Numbered from the stretch's first letter, positions 1 through 8,761 are shown. The stretch is 64,000 nt of DNA from Paenibacillus_AB hodogayensis (GCF_039536325.1 NZ_BAAAYO010000002.1:124001-188000); one strand, 5' to 3'. The notes: generated by a model not told the origin, from the letters alone. A program made the numbers and translations.

Positions 1-17
1 GATACTATTTTTTTCAT
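1..17 (-). CDS. Start of an unidentified gene, cut by the window edge
   Basis: Only the first codons are present, reading MKKIV on the minus strand. An AGGAGGGAA ribosome site at 25-33 sits 7 nt before the ATG at 17-15, which is near-ideal spacing. The gene lies downstream of the sulfatase in the same direction, so the two are probably co-transcribed. The Lys-rich beginning would fit a signal peptide or lipoprotein, but too little is visible to name it. Confidence 0.5.
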
Positions 18-93
18 TGTGCGATTCCCTCCTATAATGAGGCCCGAGCCGTTAAGCGCCCCGGCGGCTCTTCTTCGTTGCCTTTATGGCCGG

Positions 94-1491
94 CTAACGG
101 ACGTTTATTTTTCGGCCTTCGGTCAATTGACGCTTCATCCAATCGAATTTCAGAAAAGGGTCCTGATGGCCCTTCAGCTCCTTGTACAGCTTGCCCCTGA
201 GCTCGGCCAGCACCGGCCCGTGCCGCTCGTCGCCGATAACGTTGCGCAGTTCGTCCGGATCTTCCCGCAAATCGTACAGCTCGTCGATGTCGGTCATATT
301 CCATACGTATTTCCAGCTTCGGTTGCGGATCATCCGTTGGTTGTACAAGCCGAACTGCTGACCGTTGTAGGTGGACACCACCTCCGAGCGCCAATCGTCC
401 GGGCGGTTTCCCGTGAGCAGAGGCAGCAGCGACCGTCCGTGAAAAAACGACTGCGGCGCAAGCCCGGCAAACTCCAGCAAGGTCGGAGGCAGATCCAGCA
501 GGTTATACGCGAAATCGGCGCTACGCGTACCGGCCGGAACGATCTGCGGATACTTGACGATCAACGGCACCTTGACCACTTCGTCGTACAAGATGTAATG
601 CTTGTCCATCATCCGGTGCCCGCCGCACATGTCGCCGTGATCGGCGGAATAAACGACAATCGTATTTCGGTCCAGTCCGAGCTGCTTCAATCGTTCCAGT
701 ACGAGGCCGATCGCCGCATCCACTTGGGATATGATCGCATAATATCTCCGCACGATCGGTTCCCAGTCGGACCAAGCGTATTGCTCCAGCCCCCAATTCA
801 GCAGCTGCTGCTTCTGAATATAAGGTTTATTATCGAAGCTCTCTGCGAAACTGCGCCATTCGGGAATCTCCTCGTTTGCGTACAGGTCGAGGAAGGAGGC
901 ATGCGGCTGGCACGGCAGATGCGGCTCGGGAAAGTCCAGTCTGAGGTGCCATGGCTGCTCCGAAGCAGCGTACGACTCGATCAGCCGGATAGCATGGTCG
1001 GCCAGCCAATGCGTGCGTGTGTCGCCCAGCTCCACCGGATCGATCTCGCCGAAAAACCCATTCGTAAATTGCACCTCCGGATAACGTGCCGACCGGTAGG
1101 CTCGATAGTCGTGCTCCCCGACGTAATCGTTAAATCCATAAGCGGCCGGTCCGTATTCCCGGTTCACATGCCACTTGCCGACATAGCCGGTCGAATAACC
1201 GTCCTCCTTCAGCTGTCTTGGCCATGTGTAAGCGGTCGGCGCAAGCTCGCCGTTCGGTACAAGATCGGCATTCCAGAACGAATCGAAGCTTTCCGGCCGC
1301 GTGCCGTGAAGGAGGCTTTGTCTAGCCGGGCAGCAAAGCGGAATCGGCGTATAGGCATTCGTAAACGCGGCTCCCTCTTCGGCTAGCCGGTCCAAATTCG
1401 GCGTCTTGACCGGGTAATCCCGGCTGTAGCCGATGCAGTCGTAACGGTGCTGATCGGCTAAAATAAACAGCACATTCGGCTTCCTTCCCAT
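94..1491 (-). CDS. Sulfatase (arylsulfatase A-like, alkaline phosphatase fold)
   Basis: A 465-residue enzyme predicted to hydrolyse sulfate esters. The N-terminus NVLFILADQHRYD supplies the first metal-binding Asp. CCPAR at residues 53-57 is the sulfatase signature C-x-P-x-R, whose first Cys is converted to formylglycine by a maturase. A later SADHGD segment supplies further metal ligands. The chosen ATG at 1491 follows a GGGGGA ribosome site; a longer frame reaching 1536 lacks one. No signal peptide is evident, so the protein is probably cytoplasmic and acts on imported sulfated sugars or small esters; this is inferred. The leader carries a promoter, a palindrome and a terminator-like hairpin (1594-1730), suggesting regulated expression. 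The substrate cannot be read from the sequence. Confidence 0.93.
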   Translation of the reverse strand: MGRKPNVLFILADQHRYDCIGYSRDYPVKTPNLDRLAEEGAAFTNAYTPIPLCCPARQSLLHGTRPESFDSFWNADLVPNGELAPTAYTWPRQLKEDGYSTGYVGKWHVNREYGPAAYGFNDYVGEHDYRAYRSARYPEVQFTNGFFGEIDPVELGDTRTHWLADHAIRLIESYAASEQPWHLRLDFPEPHLPCQPHASFLDLYANEEIPEWRSFAESFDNKPYIQKQQLLNWGLEQYAWSDWEPIVRRYYAIISQVDAAIGLVLERLKQLGLDRNTIVVYSADHGDMCGGHRMMDKHYILYDEVVKVPLIVKYPQIVPAGTRSADFAYNLLDLPPTLLEFAGLAPQSFFHGRSLLPLLTGNRPDDWRSEVVSTYNGQQFGLYNQRMIRNRSWKYVWNMTDIDELYDLREDPDELRNVIGDERHGPVLAELRGKLYKELKGHQDPFLKFDWMKRQLTEGRKINVR

Positions 1492-1593
1492 TTCTATCTC
1501 CCCCTGGTAAGTAAAAACATGCTGCCCGTATGGCAAACAGGAGCCAGCCGATTCGTGCGGTGTGGCCCGTCTTACGGCAATCGCTTAAATTGC

Positions 1594-1641
1594 AAAAAGA
1601 GACACCGCTAATCCCGCCTTAATGGCGAAATAATCGGTGTC
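1594..1641 (-). terminator. Terminator-like hairpin inside the sulfatase leader
   Basis: GACACCG (1601-1607) pairs with CGGTGTC (1635-1641). The stem extends inward with a few mismatches to about 18 pairs. On the minus strand it is followed by a five-T run. No minus-strand gene lies upstream and the sulfatase ATG is about 100 nt downstream, so it would act as an attenuator, not as the end of another gene. Function is inferred. Confidence 0.5.
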
Positions 1642-1671
1642 TCCGGTCTGTTCGGTCGACATTTACTATAT

Positions 1672-1683
1672 TTCCTATAGGAA
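1672..1683. promoter_or_regulatory. 12-bp perfect palindrome downstream of the sulfatase promoter
   Basis: TTCCTATAGGAA is a perfect palindrome about 12-23 nt downstream of the predicted sulfatase start point. Its position would suit a repressor operator. The cognate regulator is not visible nearby. Confidence 0.3.
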
Positions 1684-1701
1684 TTATATGAATTCTGCTT
1701 T

Positions 1702-1730
1702 ATAGTAGCATTGGAACAAAATGGCGTCAA
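1702..1730 (-). promoter_or_regulatory. Predicted sigma-A promoter for the sulfatase
   Basis: On the minus strand TTGACG (1730-1725) is separated by 17 nt from TACTAT (1707-1702). The -10 box matches consensus at 4 of 6 positions. It is divergent from the promoter of the gene at 1932. Confidence 0.45.
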
Positions 1731-1771
1731 CTACTTTTTTCCAAATCATAGGGCTGACGCCGTAAATGGCC

Positions 1772-1801
1772 TTGACAGCTGACGTCCGTGTGATTTATAT
1801 T
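1772..1801 (+). promoter_or_regulatory. Predicted sigma-A promoter overlapped by a palindrome
   Basis: TTGACA (1772-1777), an 18-nt spacer and TATATT (1796-1801) form a good sigma-A promoter for the secreted-protein gene at 1932. A perfect inverted repeat (ATATTCTT, AAC, AAGAATAT, 1797-1815) overlaps the -10 box and the start point, where a repressor would block transcription. Confidence 0.6.
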
Positions 1802-1841
1802 CTTAACAAGAATATATGTTCGCGTTACGACGTATGCGACG

Positions 1842-1894
1842 GAAGCACCGTGCAGACTAGGCTCTTCAAGCCTCTTCTTGCCGGTGCTTTTTTT
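1842..1894 (+). terminator. Terminator-like hairpin in the leader of the gene at 1932
   Basis: AGCACCG (1844-1850) pairs with CGGTGCT (1882-1888), followed by a T run. An inner hairpin AGGCT/AGCCT (1859-1873) lies within the loop. The structure sits between the promoter at 1772-1801 and the start codon, so it is a candidate attenuator. I could not match it to a known riboswitch. Confidence 0.55.
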
Positions 1895-1931
1895 CGTTGC
1901 CGTGCCCGTAACCGCACAAGGAGGAGACTAC

Positions 1932-2744
1932 ATGAACTGGAAAAACCATGCGACGGCCGTCGTCGTCGCGCTTCTGCTGTTCGCGCTGGCGGCGCTGCCT
2001 GCCGAAGCCGCATCGTACGAGCTGCCGGTCACTCACAAAACCGCGTTCGACAAAATGACCGAAGCCGCCGGGAGTGCGCTCAAGGCCAAGCTGAGCAAGC
2101 AATATGCGGACTTCCTCGCTCTGCAGCAGCAGGACCAGAATCGCGATCAGGAAATGAAAACGCTTCAGCAGGCCAACAACGACGCACTGGACGATGTGCG
2201 CCGGCAGATCAAGCTAATCGACGCCGAGCCGATCGAGCGTCTGCGCAAGCAGGCGGAGAGCACCAAAGAACGGTACAAGCCGCTGCTGGAAATGTACACG
2301 GCGGTCAATCAGCAGATTGCCGCCTTCAAGCCGCTTAAAAACAAAGAGCTGAACACGATGCTGAGCCTTCAGGCTGCCAGCATGAAGGTGCCCGTGCAGC
2401 TGGCCAAGCAGGATATCAAGGCGAAGGAGTCCGCCCTCCAGACCGCCAAGGCGAGCGCTACCGCCAAGCAAAAAAAGGTGCGCGACGCGCTGGAGGCGAT
2501 CGAGCCGTTAAAGGACAAGATCAAGACCGAAAAAGCATCGGCAAGCAGAGTCAAAAAATGGCTCGACGAAGACTGGAAAACGTTCAAGCCGATCGTCAAG
2601 CAGGGCGATGCCGCAGGCTCCGCCCAATCGCTGACCACTCTGCTGTCCCGGCTCGGTCAGATCGTAAGCCACAAACAAGCCGTATGCGAGCTGGAGAAGA
2701 AGATCGGAACCGTTATCGCCAAAGCGAAAACCCAAATCCCTTAA
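1932..2744 (+). CDS. Secreted coiled-coil protein of unknown function
   Basis: A 270-residue protein. The ATG at 1932 follows AAGGAGGAG and opens a classical signal peptide (MNWK, a hydrophobic stretch, then a probable cleavage after AEA near residue 24). A longer in-frame start at 1878 is rejected because it lacks a ribosome site. The mature part is charged and mostly helical, with repeated Lys/Ala/Gln/Glu heptad-like stretches (about residues 40-220), so it should form long coiled coils outside the membrane. No enzyme motif is visible. It is transcribed divergently from the sulfatase with its own promoter and leader hairpin. I do not recognise the family. Confidence 0.8.
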   Translation: MNWKNHATAVVVALLLFALAALPAEAASYELPVTHKTAFDKMTEAAGSALKAKLSKQYADFLALQQQDQNRDQEMKTLQQANNDALDDVRRQIKLIDAEPIERLRKQAESTKERYKPLLEMYTAVNQQIAAFKPLKNKELNTMLSLQAASMKVPVQLAKQDIKAKESALQTAKASATAKQKKVRDALEAIEPLKDKIKTEKASASRVKKWLDEDWKTFKPIVKQGDAAGSAQSLTTLLSRLGQIVSHKQAVCELEKKIGTVIAKAKTQIP

Positions 2745-2913
2745 GCGGCCGACAAATCCAAAGCCTCTCACGGATGGGCGGTTCCCTGAACAAAACGAGC
2801 TTTATCCGGCCTAACGGTTTGTGCAACCGAGCCTACCCATGCTGCCGCTTGCTTCCGGCCTGCCGCGCGGCTAGACTGGAAGAAAACGCACACGCTTAGG
2901 AGGAAATATATTC

Positions 2914-5514
2914 ATGCCATCGGCCGGTCTTTGGAACGAATCCGATCCTATGCTATGGGCCCGGGATATTTATTTAGGCAGCCTGCATCCGTTCCCCGAT
3001 TCCGTCCGGCTTATCAGCCTGGACGTGTTCGATACGCTGCTGCTGCGCAGCTGCGCGCAGCCGGGCGACGTATTCGAGCTCACCGCGCATAAGGCGCTGC
3101 AAGCCGGAGCGTTCGCTCGTCCGGTCACGCCCGCCGGTTTTCGCGCCATGCGGCATGCCGCCGAGCAACGTGCGCGGGAATTGGACCGTACCGGCGCCGC
3201 GGAAACGCCGTTGGAGCTTATCTACGAGCAGCTGCCTTCCCGGCTCGGCGACCGGCAGCTTCTGCTGGAGCTGGAGCTGGAGGCTGAACGCGAAGTGTGC
3301 TGGGTAAATCCGAACGTCCTTTCGCTGATCCGCTACTGCCACAGCCGGGGCGTGCGCATAGCTCTCTTGAGCGACATGTATTTGTCGTCCGGACAAATGT
3401 TGTCGCTGCTCGCCCCCGGGGGGCTTGACGGCGGGATGCTCGACGCGGTGCTCGTCTCGGCGGAGCAAGGGTGCGGGAAGCGGTCGGGCGGTCTGTTCGA
3501 CGTATTGCTCCGCCAGTTTCCCGATATACGCCCGGAGCATATCGTCCATATCGGCGACAACGAAGCGGCCGATGTGCTGGGCGCAGCCAGTCGGAGCATC
3601 CGGTCGATCCATTACGCGGTCGTTCCCGAGCATATCGGCAGCCCGTACCATTGGGAGACGGTTCGGCACGGCTATCTGCTGCCGGAGCTTGGTTCCGTCC
3701 GCAAACTGGCCGGGGCTACGCGGTTTCCTCCGACGGCGGAGGAGGTCGGGGCGAGTACCGCTGAGAAACGGGACGCCCTCGGCACCCCGGACGCCGCTTG
3801 TGCAGGTACGACTAAGCTACAGGACGACCTCGCTCCGGCGGCGGATGGCAACGAGGCTTTCTTTTACCGGTTCGGCGCAGGCGTACTCGGTCCCTTCGTG
3901 CAAGGCTTGTGCGACTGGGCGCTCGACGTCTGCGTCGCCGAGGGCCGGACCGAAGTGCATCCGCTCATGCGCGAAGCCCATCTGCTCGGACCGGCTCTGG
4001 AAAACGCCGCTCGCGCTCGCGGCTTGGCTATAGCGGTCAAGCCGCTGTACGTATCGAGACAGGCGACGCTGCTCGCCTCCATGACGGACTACACGGAGCG
4101 CGAGCTGGAGCGGGTCATGTCGCTCAGTCCGATCACCTTCAGGGAAGCGCTGGACATGCTCGGCGGCGGAACAACGGATACGGCACTGCCGGAAGAGCTG
4201 GGGCGCTACGCCGATATGCCGGCGGCCGAGCTTCGGGACCTCGCCGTCTCACCGCCCGATGCGGAACAAGCGGGACCGCCCGCCGCGGCGCCTTACGAGG
4301 CGGTGAAACGGTATATGCTGAGCGAACCGGTCCGGAAGCGGGCGCTACGGACAATGGACCGCCAGCGCAAGCTGCTGCTCGACTATATCCGGCAAACATG
4401 CCGGTTTCCGGACAAGCTGGTAACCGTCGACCTCGGCTTCAACGGGACGATTCAGGCGGCGCTCGATGCGGCTTATGCCGGGGAGCGGAACGATCACCAG
4501 GCGCTTCATCTGCTCGCGGTCGGTTCGAAGCAGGCGGCGCAGCGGCTGCTGCAAGGCATCGACCTGCGCTGCTGGATCGAGGCCGACGGGGATAACAACG
4601 ATATGGCCCGCAGGTTCTCGCGAAGTCCGGGGCTGATCGAGGAGCTGTCGATGGGTCGCTTCGGATCGACGGTGCGTTACGAGCGGGCCGACGGAGACGA
4701 GGGCGCGGAGGAAGACAGTGGGCACCATAGACCGGTGCGGCCGGTGCTGGCCAAGCTTGCCATTCCGGAGGAGCAATTCCGCTTCAAGGAAGCTTGTCAG
4801 CGGGGAGTGTTTGCCTTTCAAAGCGGCTACGAGCAGTGGCGCTCGTGGAAGCCGGAGCTTGTCCGCAGCATCGGCGCCCGCGAATGGGCCGGCCCTCTGC
4901 ACCGGACGCTCGATATGCCGACGCCGGCCGAGGCGGCCTCGCTGGGCGACCTCGTTCATCAGGACAATTTCGGAGGCGTGCAGATCGTCCGGCTGTGCGA
5001 GCCGCTGCCGCTCGACTGGCAGTCCCGCGGGGGCGACTACCTGATCGATCTGGCCGCATTCGGACCGAAGACGGCCAACGTTTTTTGGCCGCAGGGCACG
5101 GTGACGAGACACGAGCCTTACCGGCTGTACCGATCGTTTTTGCGGCTGAACGATTCGTTCGGCAGTGCCGTCATTGCCTTCAACATGATGGAAAAGCTGA
5201 CCCGCCAAGGCTATGCCGCACCGATCCTTTACGGAAAAGGCGACTTTGCCCGCCAGCTAGCCCGCGAGGCGCTGCTGCACGGCGTTCACATTGCGGAGCT
5301 GGTGGAGCCCTCGGCGAATTCGTCTCCGTTCGAGGCGGACGCGGTGGAGCCCGCTCTGCGGAAAGCCATCCTGAACGGGGGCACGCACCCTGTCTATGTG
5401 CTCGGCACCTTGACGGACATAGCCGAATACAGGCAATCGATTTCGGAGGGCTACAAGCGGCTGCGCCCGGATGTCGTCCCGATCGTGCTGGAGCCGCTTG
5501 CCTGGCCGGAATAG
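2914..5514 (+). CDS. Large HAD-superfamily protein (COG5610-like)
   Basis: An 866-residue cytoplasmic protein. The ATG follows AGGAGGAAA at ideal spacing. The N-terminal third is a haloacid-dehalogenase domain: motif I is DVFDT at residues 37-41, a motif II serine lies in LLSDMYLS, and HIGDNEAAD carries the terminal acidic motif. These are the residues of a phosphotransfer enzyme using an aspartyl intermediate. The remaining roughly 600 residues have no motif I can name. Such long HAD proteins often accompany surface-polysaccharide genes, and a glycosyltransferase gene lies nearby at 6871; a role in cell-surface glycan handling is therefore possible but inferred. It converges on the next gene with only 7 bp between stop codons. 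Confidence 0.8.
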   Translation: MPSAGLWNESDPMLWARDIYLGSLHPFPDSVRLISLDVFDTLLLRSCAQPGDVFELTAHKALQAGAFARPVTPAGFRAMRHAAEQRARELDRTGAAETPLELIYEQLPSRLGDRQLLLELELEAEREVCWVNPNVLSLIRYCHSRGVRIALLSDMYLSSGQMLSLLAPGGLDGGMLDAVLVSAEQGCGKRSGGLFDVLLRQFPDIRPEHIVHIGDNEAADVLGAASRSIRSIHYAVVPEHIGSPYHWETVRHGYLLPELGSVRKLAGATRFPPTAEEVGASTAEKRDALGTPDAACAGTTKLQDDLAPAADGNEAFFYRFGAGVLGPFVQGLCDWALDVCVAEGRTEVHPLMREAHLLGPALENAARARGLAIAVKPLYVSRQATLLASMTDYTERELERVMSLSPITFREALDMLGGGTTDTALPEELGRYADMPAAELRDLAVSPPDAEQAGPPAAAPYEAVKRYMLSEPVRKRALRTMDRQRKLLLDYIRQTCRFPDKLVTVDLGFNGTIQAALDAAYAGERNDHQALHLLAVGSKQAAQRLLQGIDLRCWIEADGDNNDMARRFSRSPGLIEELSMGRFGSTVRYERADGDEGAEEDSGHHRPVRPVLAKLAIPEEQFRFKEACQRGVFAFQSGYEQWRSWKPELVRSIGAREWAGPLHRTLDMPTPAEAASLGDLVHQDNFGGVQIVRLCEPLPLDWQSRGGDYLIDLAAFGPKTANVFWPQGTVTRHEPYRLYRSFLRLNDSFGSAVIAFNMMEKLTRQGYAAPILYGKGDFARQLAREALLHGVHIAELVEPSANSSPFEADAVEPALRKAILNGGTHPVYVLGTLTDIAEYRQSISEGYKRLRPDVVPIVLEPLAWPE

Positions 5515-5521
5515 GGGCCGT

Positions 5522-6628
5522 TTATCTCGCGCCCTGGGCGGCAGTCCAATCGCGGATTTCGGCCAGCAGACGATCGCCCAGCCGTTCTACTTCGCCGGTG
5601 TCGACAGCTGCGGCATGAATGCCCTGAAGCTCGTCGTTCAACGCCTTAGCTTCGGCCAAATACGCGGTTGCCTGACTCATCGTGTCCTTGTAGCGCGTTC
5701 GGATTCCACTCACCTGCCCGGCATATTTCTCGTCGGTACCCGGCAGCATGGCGCGCTCGTACATATCGAGAATTTCGTCGCCCTCCCGGCTAGGGTCGTG
5801 CTCGTGCGGAGCGGTGCTGTCGAAGATCGCTACCCCGATCTCCGGGAATACGACCATATCCAGGCTGTTCGGGTCGAAACCGCAATGGAATATTTCGGCA
5901 TCGAAGCCGCGCTCGGCTGCGGCGGCAGCCAGTTTTTTGAGCATCGTGGACTTACCGGAGCCGGGGCGGCCTTTGACGAAAATCCGCCGCTTCGCGCCTT
6001 CCGTTATGCCTGGCACAAAATCGACGGCTCCTGCAGGAGTGGCCGCTCCCAGAAACAGATGACGCGCGGACCCCGTTTTGTCCAGCACTCGTTCGCCAAA
6101 AAACGACTCGATCAATTCCTCCGTGACCTTGTTCGCTTCGTCGAACAGCATGCTTTCGATATAGAATCGCTCCCACTCGTCATGTACGCGCAGCGCTTGA
6201 GAGAACGTGTAATATGCTTTTCCGTAAGCCGCTTGAATTTGCACCCGGAGAATGTCAAGGCGGTCCCGGCTTGCGGTCAGCTCGTCGGTGCGGACGGCGC
6301 CGTTCAGGTCGACCGTTCTCACTTCCGTGTCCGGCCTTCCGCTCAACGCCAGCCGGCCGGCCGAGCTTCCGACTACGCCCAGTTTCAATGCATCGATGTT
6401 CAAAGCGTCCAGCGAGGAGCTGTCCGACGGACTGTGAAACAGCTCCACCTCGTAGCCGTCGGCCAGCAGCGCATCGGCAATCCGACGCAAAATGACGGAT
6501 TTGCCTGTCCCTGGCATGCCCGTCAAGGTGACGAGTCGCTCCGTCTTTTGAAATGCCGATTCATACAGATGATAAGGGCCTAAAGCCGTATTGCCCTCCG
6601 CAAAATAATGTTTTTCCGTACCTGCCAT
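5522..6628 (-). CDS. P-loop ATPase with two Walker A motifs (PRK06851-like)
   Basis: A 368-residue protein with duplicated P-loop NTPase halves: GMPGTGKS at residues 37-44 and GRPGSGKS at 220-227. Each is followed by an alpha/beta core. The duplicated layout matches a Bacillales family of uncharacterised ATPases or nucleotide kinases. The start is the ATG at 6628, about 11 nt after GGAGG; an overlapping ATG in another frame is closer but encodes nothing credible. No signal or membrane segment is present, so it is cytoplasmic. It lies alone between a convergent HAD gene and a glycosyltransferase with its own terminator. Substrate unknown. Confidence 0.8.
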   Translation of the reverse strand: MAGTEKHYFAEGNTALGPYHLYESAFQKTERLVTLTGMPGTGKSVILRRIADALLADGYEVELFHSPSDSSSLDALNIDALKLGVVGSSAGRLALSGRPDTEVRTVDLNGAVRTDELTASRDRLDILRVQIQAAYGKAYYTFSQALRVHDEWERFYIESMLFDEANKVTEELIESFFGERVLDKTGSARHLFLGAATPAGAVDFVPGITEGAKRRIFVKGRPGSGKSTMLKKLAAAAAERGFDAEIFHCGFDPNSLDMVVFPEIGVAIFDSTAPHEHDPSREGDEILDMYERAMLPGTDEKYAGQVSGIRTRYKDTMSQATAYLAEAKALNDELQGIHAAAVDTGEVERLGDRLLAEIRDWTAAQGAR

Positions 6629-6750
6629 CTGCCATGCACTCCTTCCGGTTGTTTCGAGAAATCGTTCCTTTTCCAGCGTATGCGCTCCTTTTCAACGTAT
6701 GCCGAAAGCCGAACGGGTGTGTTTGCCCACCTTTTGGGCGTTTCCCGCGC

Positions 6751-6777
6751 AAAAAAACGCACTTTGTCAAGTGCGTT
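6751..6777 (-). terminator. Rho-independent terminator of the glycosyltransferase gene
   Basis: On the minus strand AACGCACTT (6777-6769), loop GACA, AAGTGCGTT (6764-6756) forms a perfect 9-bp stem followed by a T run. It lies about 95 nt after the glycosyltransferase stop codon. Confidence 0.85.
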
Positions 6778-6870
6778 TCAGCGTGATTCCTTCCGCCGTC
6801 TGTTGGCGAGCGGAGCCGGTCGGGAGGTCCTTCTAGCCGTTCGCTTGTACGGGCAGTCTATGCCGTTCTT

Positions 6871-7701
6871 TCAGCCTTGTACGAGGCGGGGCGAATATCT
6901 GGAGCGGAACGGGCTTCCGTCCCATAGCACGGCCGTATCGGCCTTCCGGCTAACAATGTCCGGTTCCTCCAGCAGCAGAAAAAAGTTTTTGGTCGGCAGT
7001 TCGCCGAGCCCGTGCTTGGCCGACAGCTTGTTCAAATACGGGTGCATCTCTTCAAGCTGCCCGGACAAATTGGTGCCTCCGCTCTGCGAGAAGGCGTACA
7101 GCACCCCTGCCGAGACAACTCGCTTCACTTGATGGCCGGCGGATACGCGCAGGAAAAAATCCCAGTCCCAGTAATGGTACACATCCTCGTCGAACGGTCC
7201 AATCGCTTCGTGCACGCTGCGGCGGTATAAGCTTCCGGACGGAACGAACGTGGAAAACTTACGCATCGCCGCCAGATCGTGATCGTAGGCGAAGAGCAAG
7301 CGGCTTTCCGGGACGCGGACCCCGTCCTTCCAGCGGAAGTCGACGATCTCCGCATCGGAGTAGGCCAGATCGCAGCCGTCCGCCTCCAGCTCGCGCACCA
7401 TCGTCTCGATATGCGTGGGCACGAGCAGATCGTCGTCGTCGCAAGGCATGATGTACCGCCCGGTCGCATGCTCCAGAGCGCGATTCCGCGCCTTGACGTG
7501 CTTGCCGTTGCTCTCCAGGCCGACGACGCGGATGTCCAGCTCCGGGTATAGCCCGCATACCGGCTCTACCGGGTTGCCGTTATCGTTGACGATAATGATC
7601 TGCAGCTGCTTGTATGTTTGCCGGCTCAGCGATTCGAGCAGCTCGCCTAGCTCGCCCGGCCGGTTGTAGGTCGGGGTAATGACGGATACGAGAGAAGACA
7701 T
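6871..7701 (-). CDS. Family 2 glycosyltransferase
   Basis: A 276-residue GT-A fold enzyme that transfers a sugar from a nucleotide donor. It begins SLVSVITPTYNRPGEL, the standard GT2 entry strand. VNDNG follows near residue 38, and MPCDDDD supplies the DxD-type metal/donor site. A later YHYWDWDFFLR segment resembles the acceptor-side ED motif region. The ATG at 7701 follows AAAGGAA; the upstream extension of the frame to 7827 has no ribosome site and reads as non-coding. No membrane helix is seen, so it is cytoplasmic or peripheral. A role in surface polysaccharide or spore-coat glycosylation is plausible but not shown. Confidence 0.9.
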   Translation of the reverse strand: MSSLVSVITPTYNRPGELGELLESLSRQTYKQLQIIIVNDNGNPVEPVCGLYPELDIRVVGLESNGKHVKARNRALEHATGRYIMPCDDDDLLVPTHIETMVRELEADGCDLAYSDAEIVDFRWKDGVRVPESRLLFAYDHDLAAMRKFSTFVPSGSLYRRSVHEAIGPFDEDVYHYWDWDFFLRVSAGHQVKRVVSAGVLYAFSQSGGTNLSGQLEEMHPYLNKLSAKHGLGELPTKNFFLLLEEPDIVSRKADTAVLWDGSPFRSRYSPRLVQG

Positions 7702-7849
7702 CGGTACAGGTTCCTTTCCGGTCCGAACGGATTTTGAATGCTTGATCGTAGTATACCATATGAGGGACAAAACGCCCTTCCACGCAACGCGGAATCGACT
7801 GTGACAGAACGATGGCAAATGCATCATTTTTAATCGATGTTAACAAGTT

Positions 7850-7892
7850 TGTGATTTTTATCACATGCAAAATGGTTTTTTCGTGCTATAGT
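7850..7892 (+). promoter_or_regulatory. FNR/CRP-type site at -41.5 of a sigma-A promoter
   Basis: TGTGATTTTTATCACA (7850-7865) is a perfect 16-bp palindrome matching the TGTGA-N6-TCACA site of the CRP/FNR family. TATAGT (7887-7892) with an upstream TGC gives an extended -10. A start point near 7899 puts the palindrome centre at -41.5, the position of class II activated promoters and of Bacillus Fnr. It would drive the small ORF at 7966 and the DoxX gene at 8191. Confidence 0.75.
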
Positions 7893-7965
7893 AAAAGTGT
7901 GGAAGAGAAAAGAAACAACTACAGCAAGCCAGCATACGCTGCACACTGGAAAGGAGGGCATGTCG

Positions 7966-8097
7966 ATGCATCCGACACCGCTCAAGCTTTGGAACTTCCG
8001 GTCCTTTCCGGAAGCGGAAATGAGCGCGCCTAAGTACGTGAAATATTGCACAAGCTCATTGTCCGGAAAAACAGGCAAACCTTACAGCCAGTTATGA
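7966..8097 (+). CDS. Small peptide gene (43 aa), unknown
   Basis: A 43-residue peptide beginning MHPTPLKLWNFRSF, with one Cys and several aromatic residues. The ATG at 7966 lies 8-9 nt after AAGGAGG (7951-7957), the best ribosome site in this interval; another ATG at 7960 is too close to it. The gene lies directly downstream of the FNR-type promoter and about 90 nt upstream of the DoxX gene, so both should share a transcript. No hydrophobic helix or known motif is visible. It could be a leader peptide or a small redox-linked protein. No homologue is recognised. Confidence 0.45.
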   Translation: MHPTPLKLWNFRSFPEAEMSAPKYVKYCTSSLSGKTGKPYSQL

Positions 8098-8190
8098 AAA
8101 TGAAAGCAGCTTACGTTTACAACCCATTCTAAACATGCCTTTACGATTGTTTGTGAAAAAAATAACTTAACAATTAAGGAGTTGTTTTCC

Positions 8191-8748
8191 ATGTTTAAAT
8201 TATGGAGAGAACACAATGTTGCCGCGATCGCCCTGCTATTCATTCGCCTCTACCTCGGCTGGCAATGGCTGACCGCAGGCTGGCACAAGCTGACGGGCGG
8301 CTTCGACGCCGGAGGCTTCCTCAAGAACGCGATCGCCAAGCCGGTTGCCGACAAGGCGACCGGAGTGCTGACCTACCCGACGTTCACGGCGTTCCTTGAC
8401 AACTTCGCCATGCCGAACGTCAAATTGATCAACATCATGATCCCGCTAGGCGAGTTTCTGATCGGCCTCGGACTGATCCTGGGGGCGCTTACGACCGCAG
8501 CCGCGTTCTTCGGCCTGATGATGAACTTCATGTTCCTGTTCGCCGGCACCGTAAGCACCAACCCGTGGCTTGTGCTGATCGGCACGCTCGTCCTGGTCGC
8601 CGGGACCAACGCCGGCAAGCTCGGAGTCGATTACTACTTGCTGCCGCTGCTGCGCAAGACGGCGGGCCGCATAAAAAAACACAAACCGACCGGCACCGGT
8701 AAGGGTGCGGGAACGGTGGGCGGAACGCATACCCCGGTCAATGTGTAA
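8191..8748 (+). CDS. DoxX-family integral membrane protein
   Basis: A 185-residue membrane protein with four predicted helices (about residues 12-30, 75-95, 98-118 and 125-145). The family signature FIRLYLGWQWLTAGWHKLTGGF is in helix 1. DoxX proteins are related to a thiosulfate:quinone oxidoreductase subunit and are often linked to redox or thiol stress; the exact reaction of this branch is unknown. The ATG at 8191 follows AAGGAG with 9 nt spacing; a TTG at 8182 is less likely. The C-terminal tail is basic and Gly-rich. The upstream FNR-type promoter suggests induction when oxygen is low. Confidence 0.88.
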   Translation: MFKLWREHNVAAIALLFIRLYLGWQWLTAGWHKLTGGFDAGGFLKNAIAKPVADKATGVLTYPTFTAFLDNFAMPNVKLINIMIPLGEFLIGLGLILGALTTAAAFFGLMMNFMFLFAGTVSTNPWLVLIGTLVLVAGTNAGKLGVDYYLLPLLRKTAGRIKKHKPTGTGKGAGTVGGTHTPVNV

Positions 8749-8761
8749 ATGTAAAGATGCG

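Noticed and set aside
19..1386. 455-codon plus-strand frame opposite the sulfatase
   Set aside because: It is the antisense shadow of a clearly recognised sulfatase in GC-rich DNA, with Arg/Leu/Pro-rich composition and no domain.
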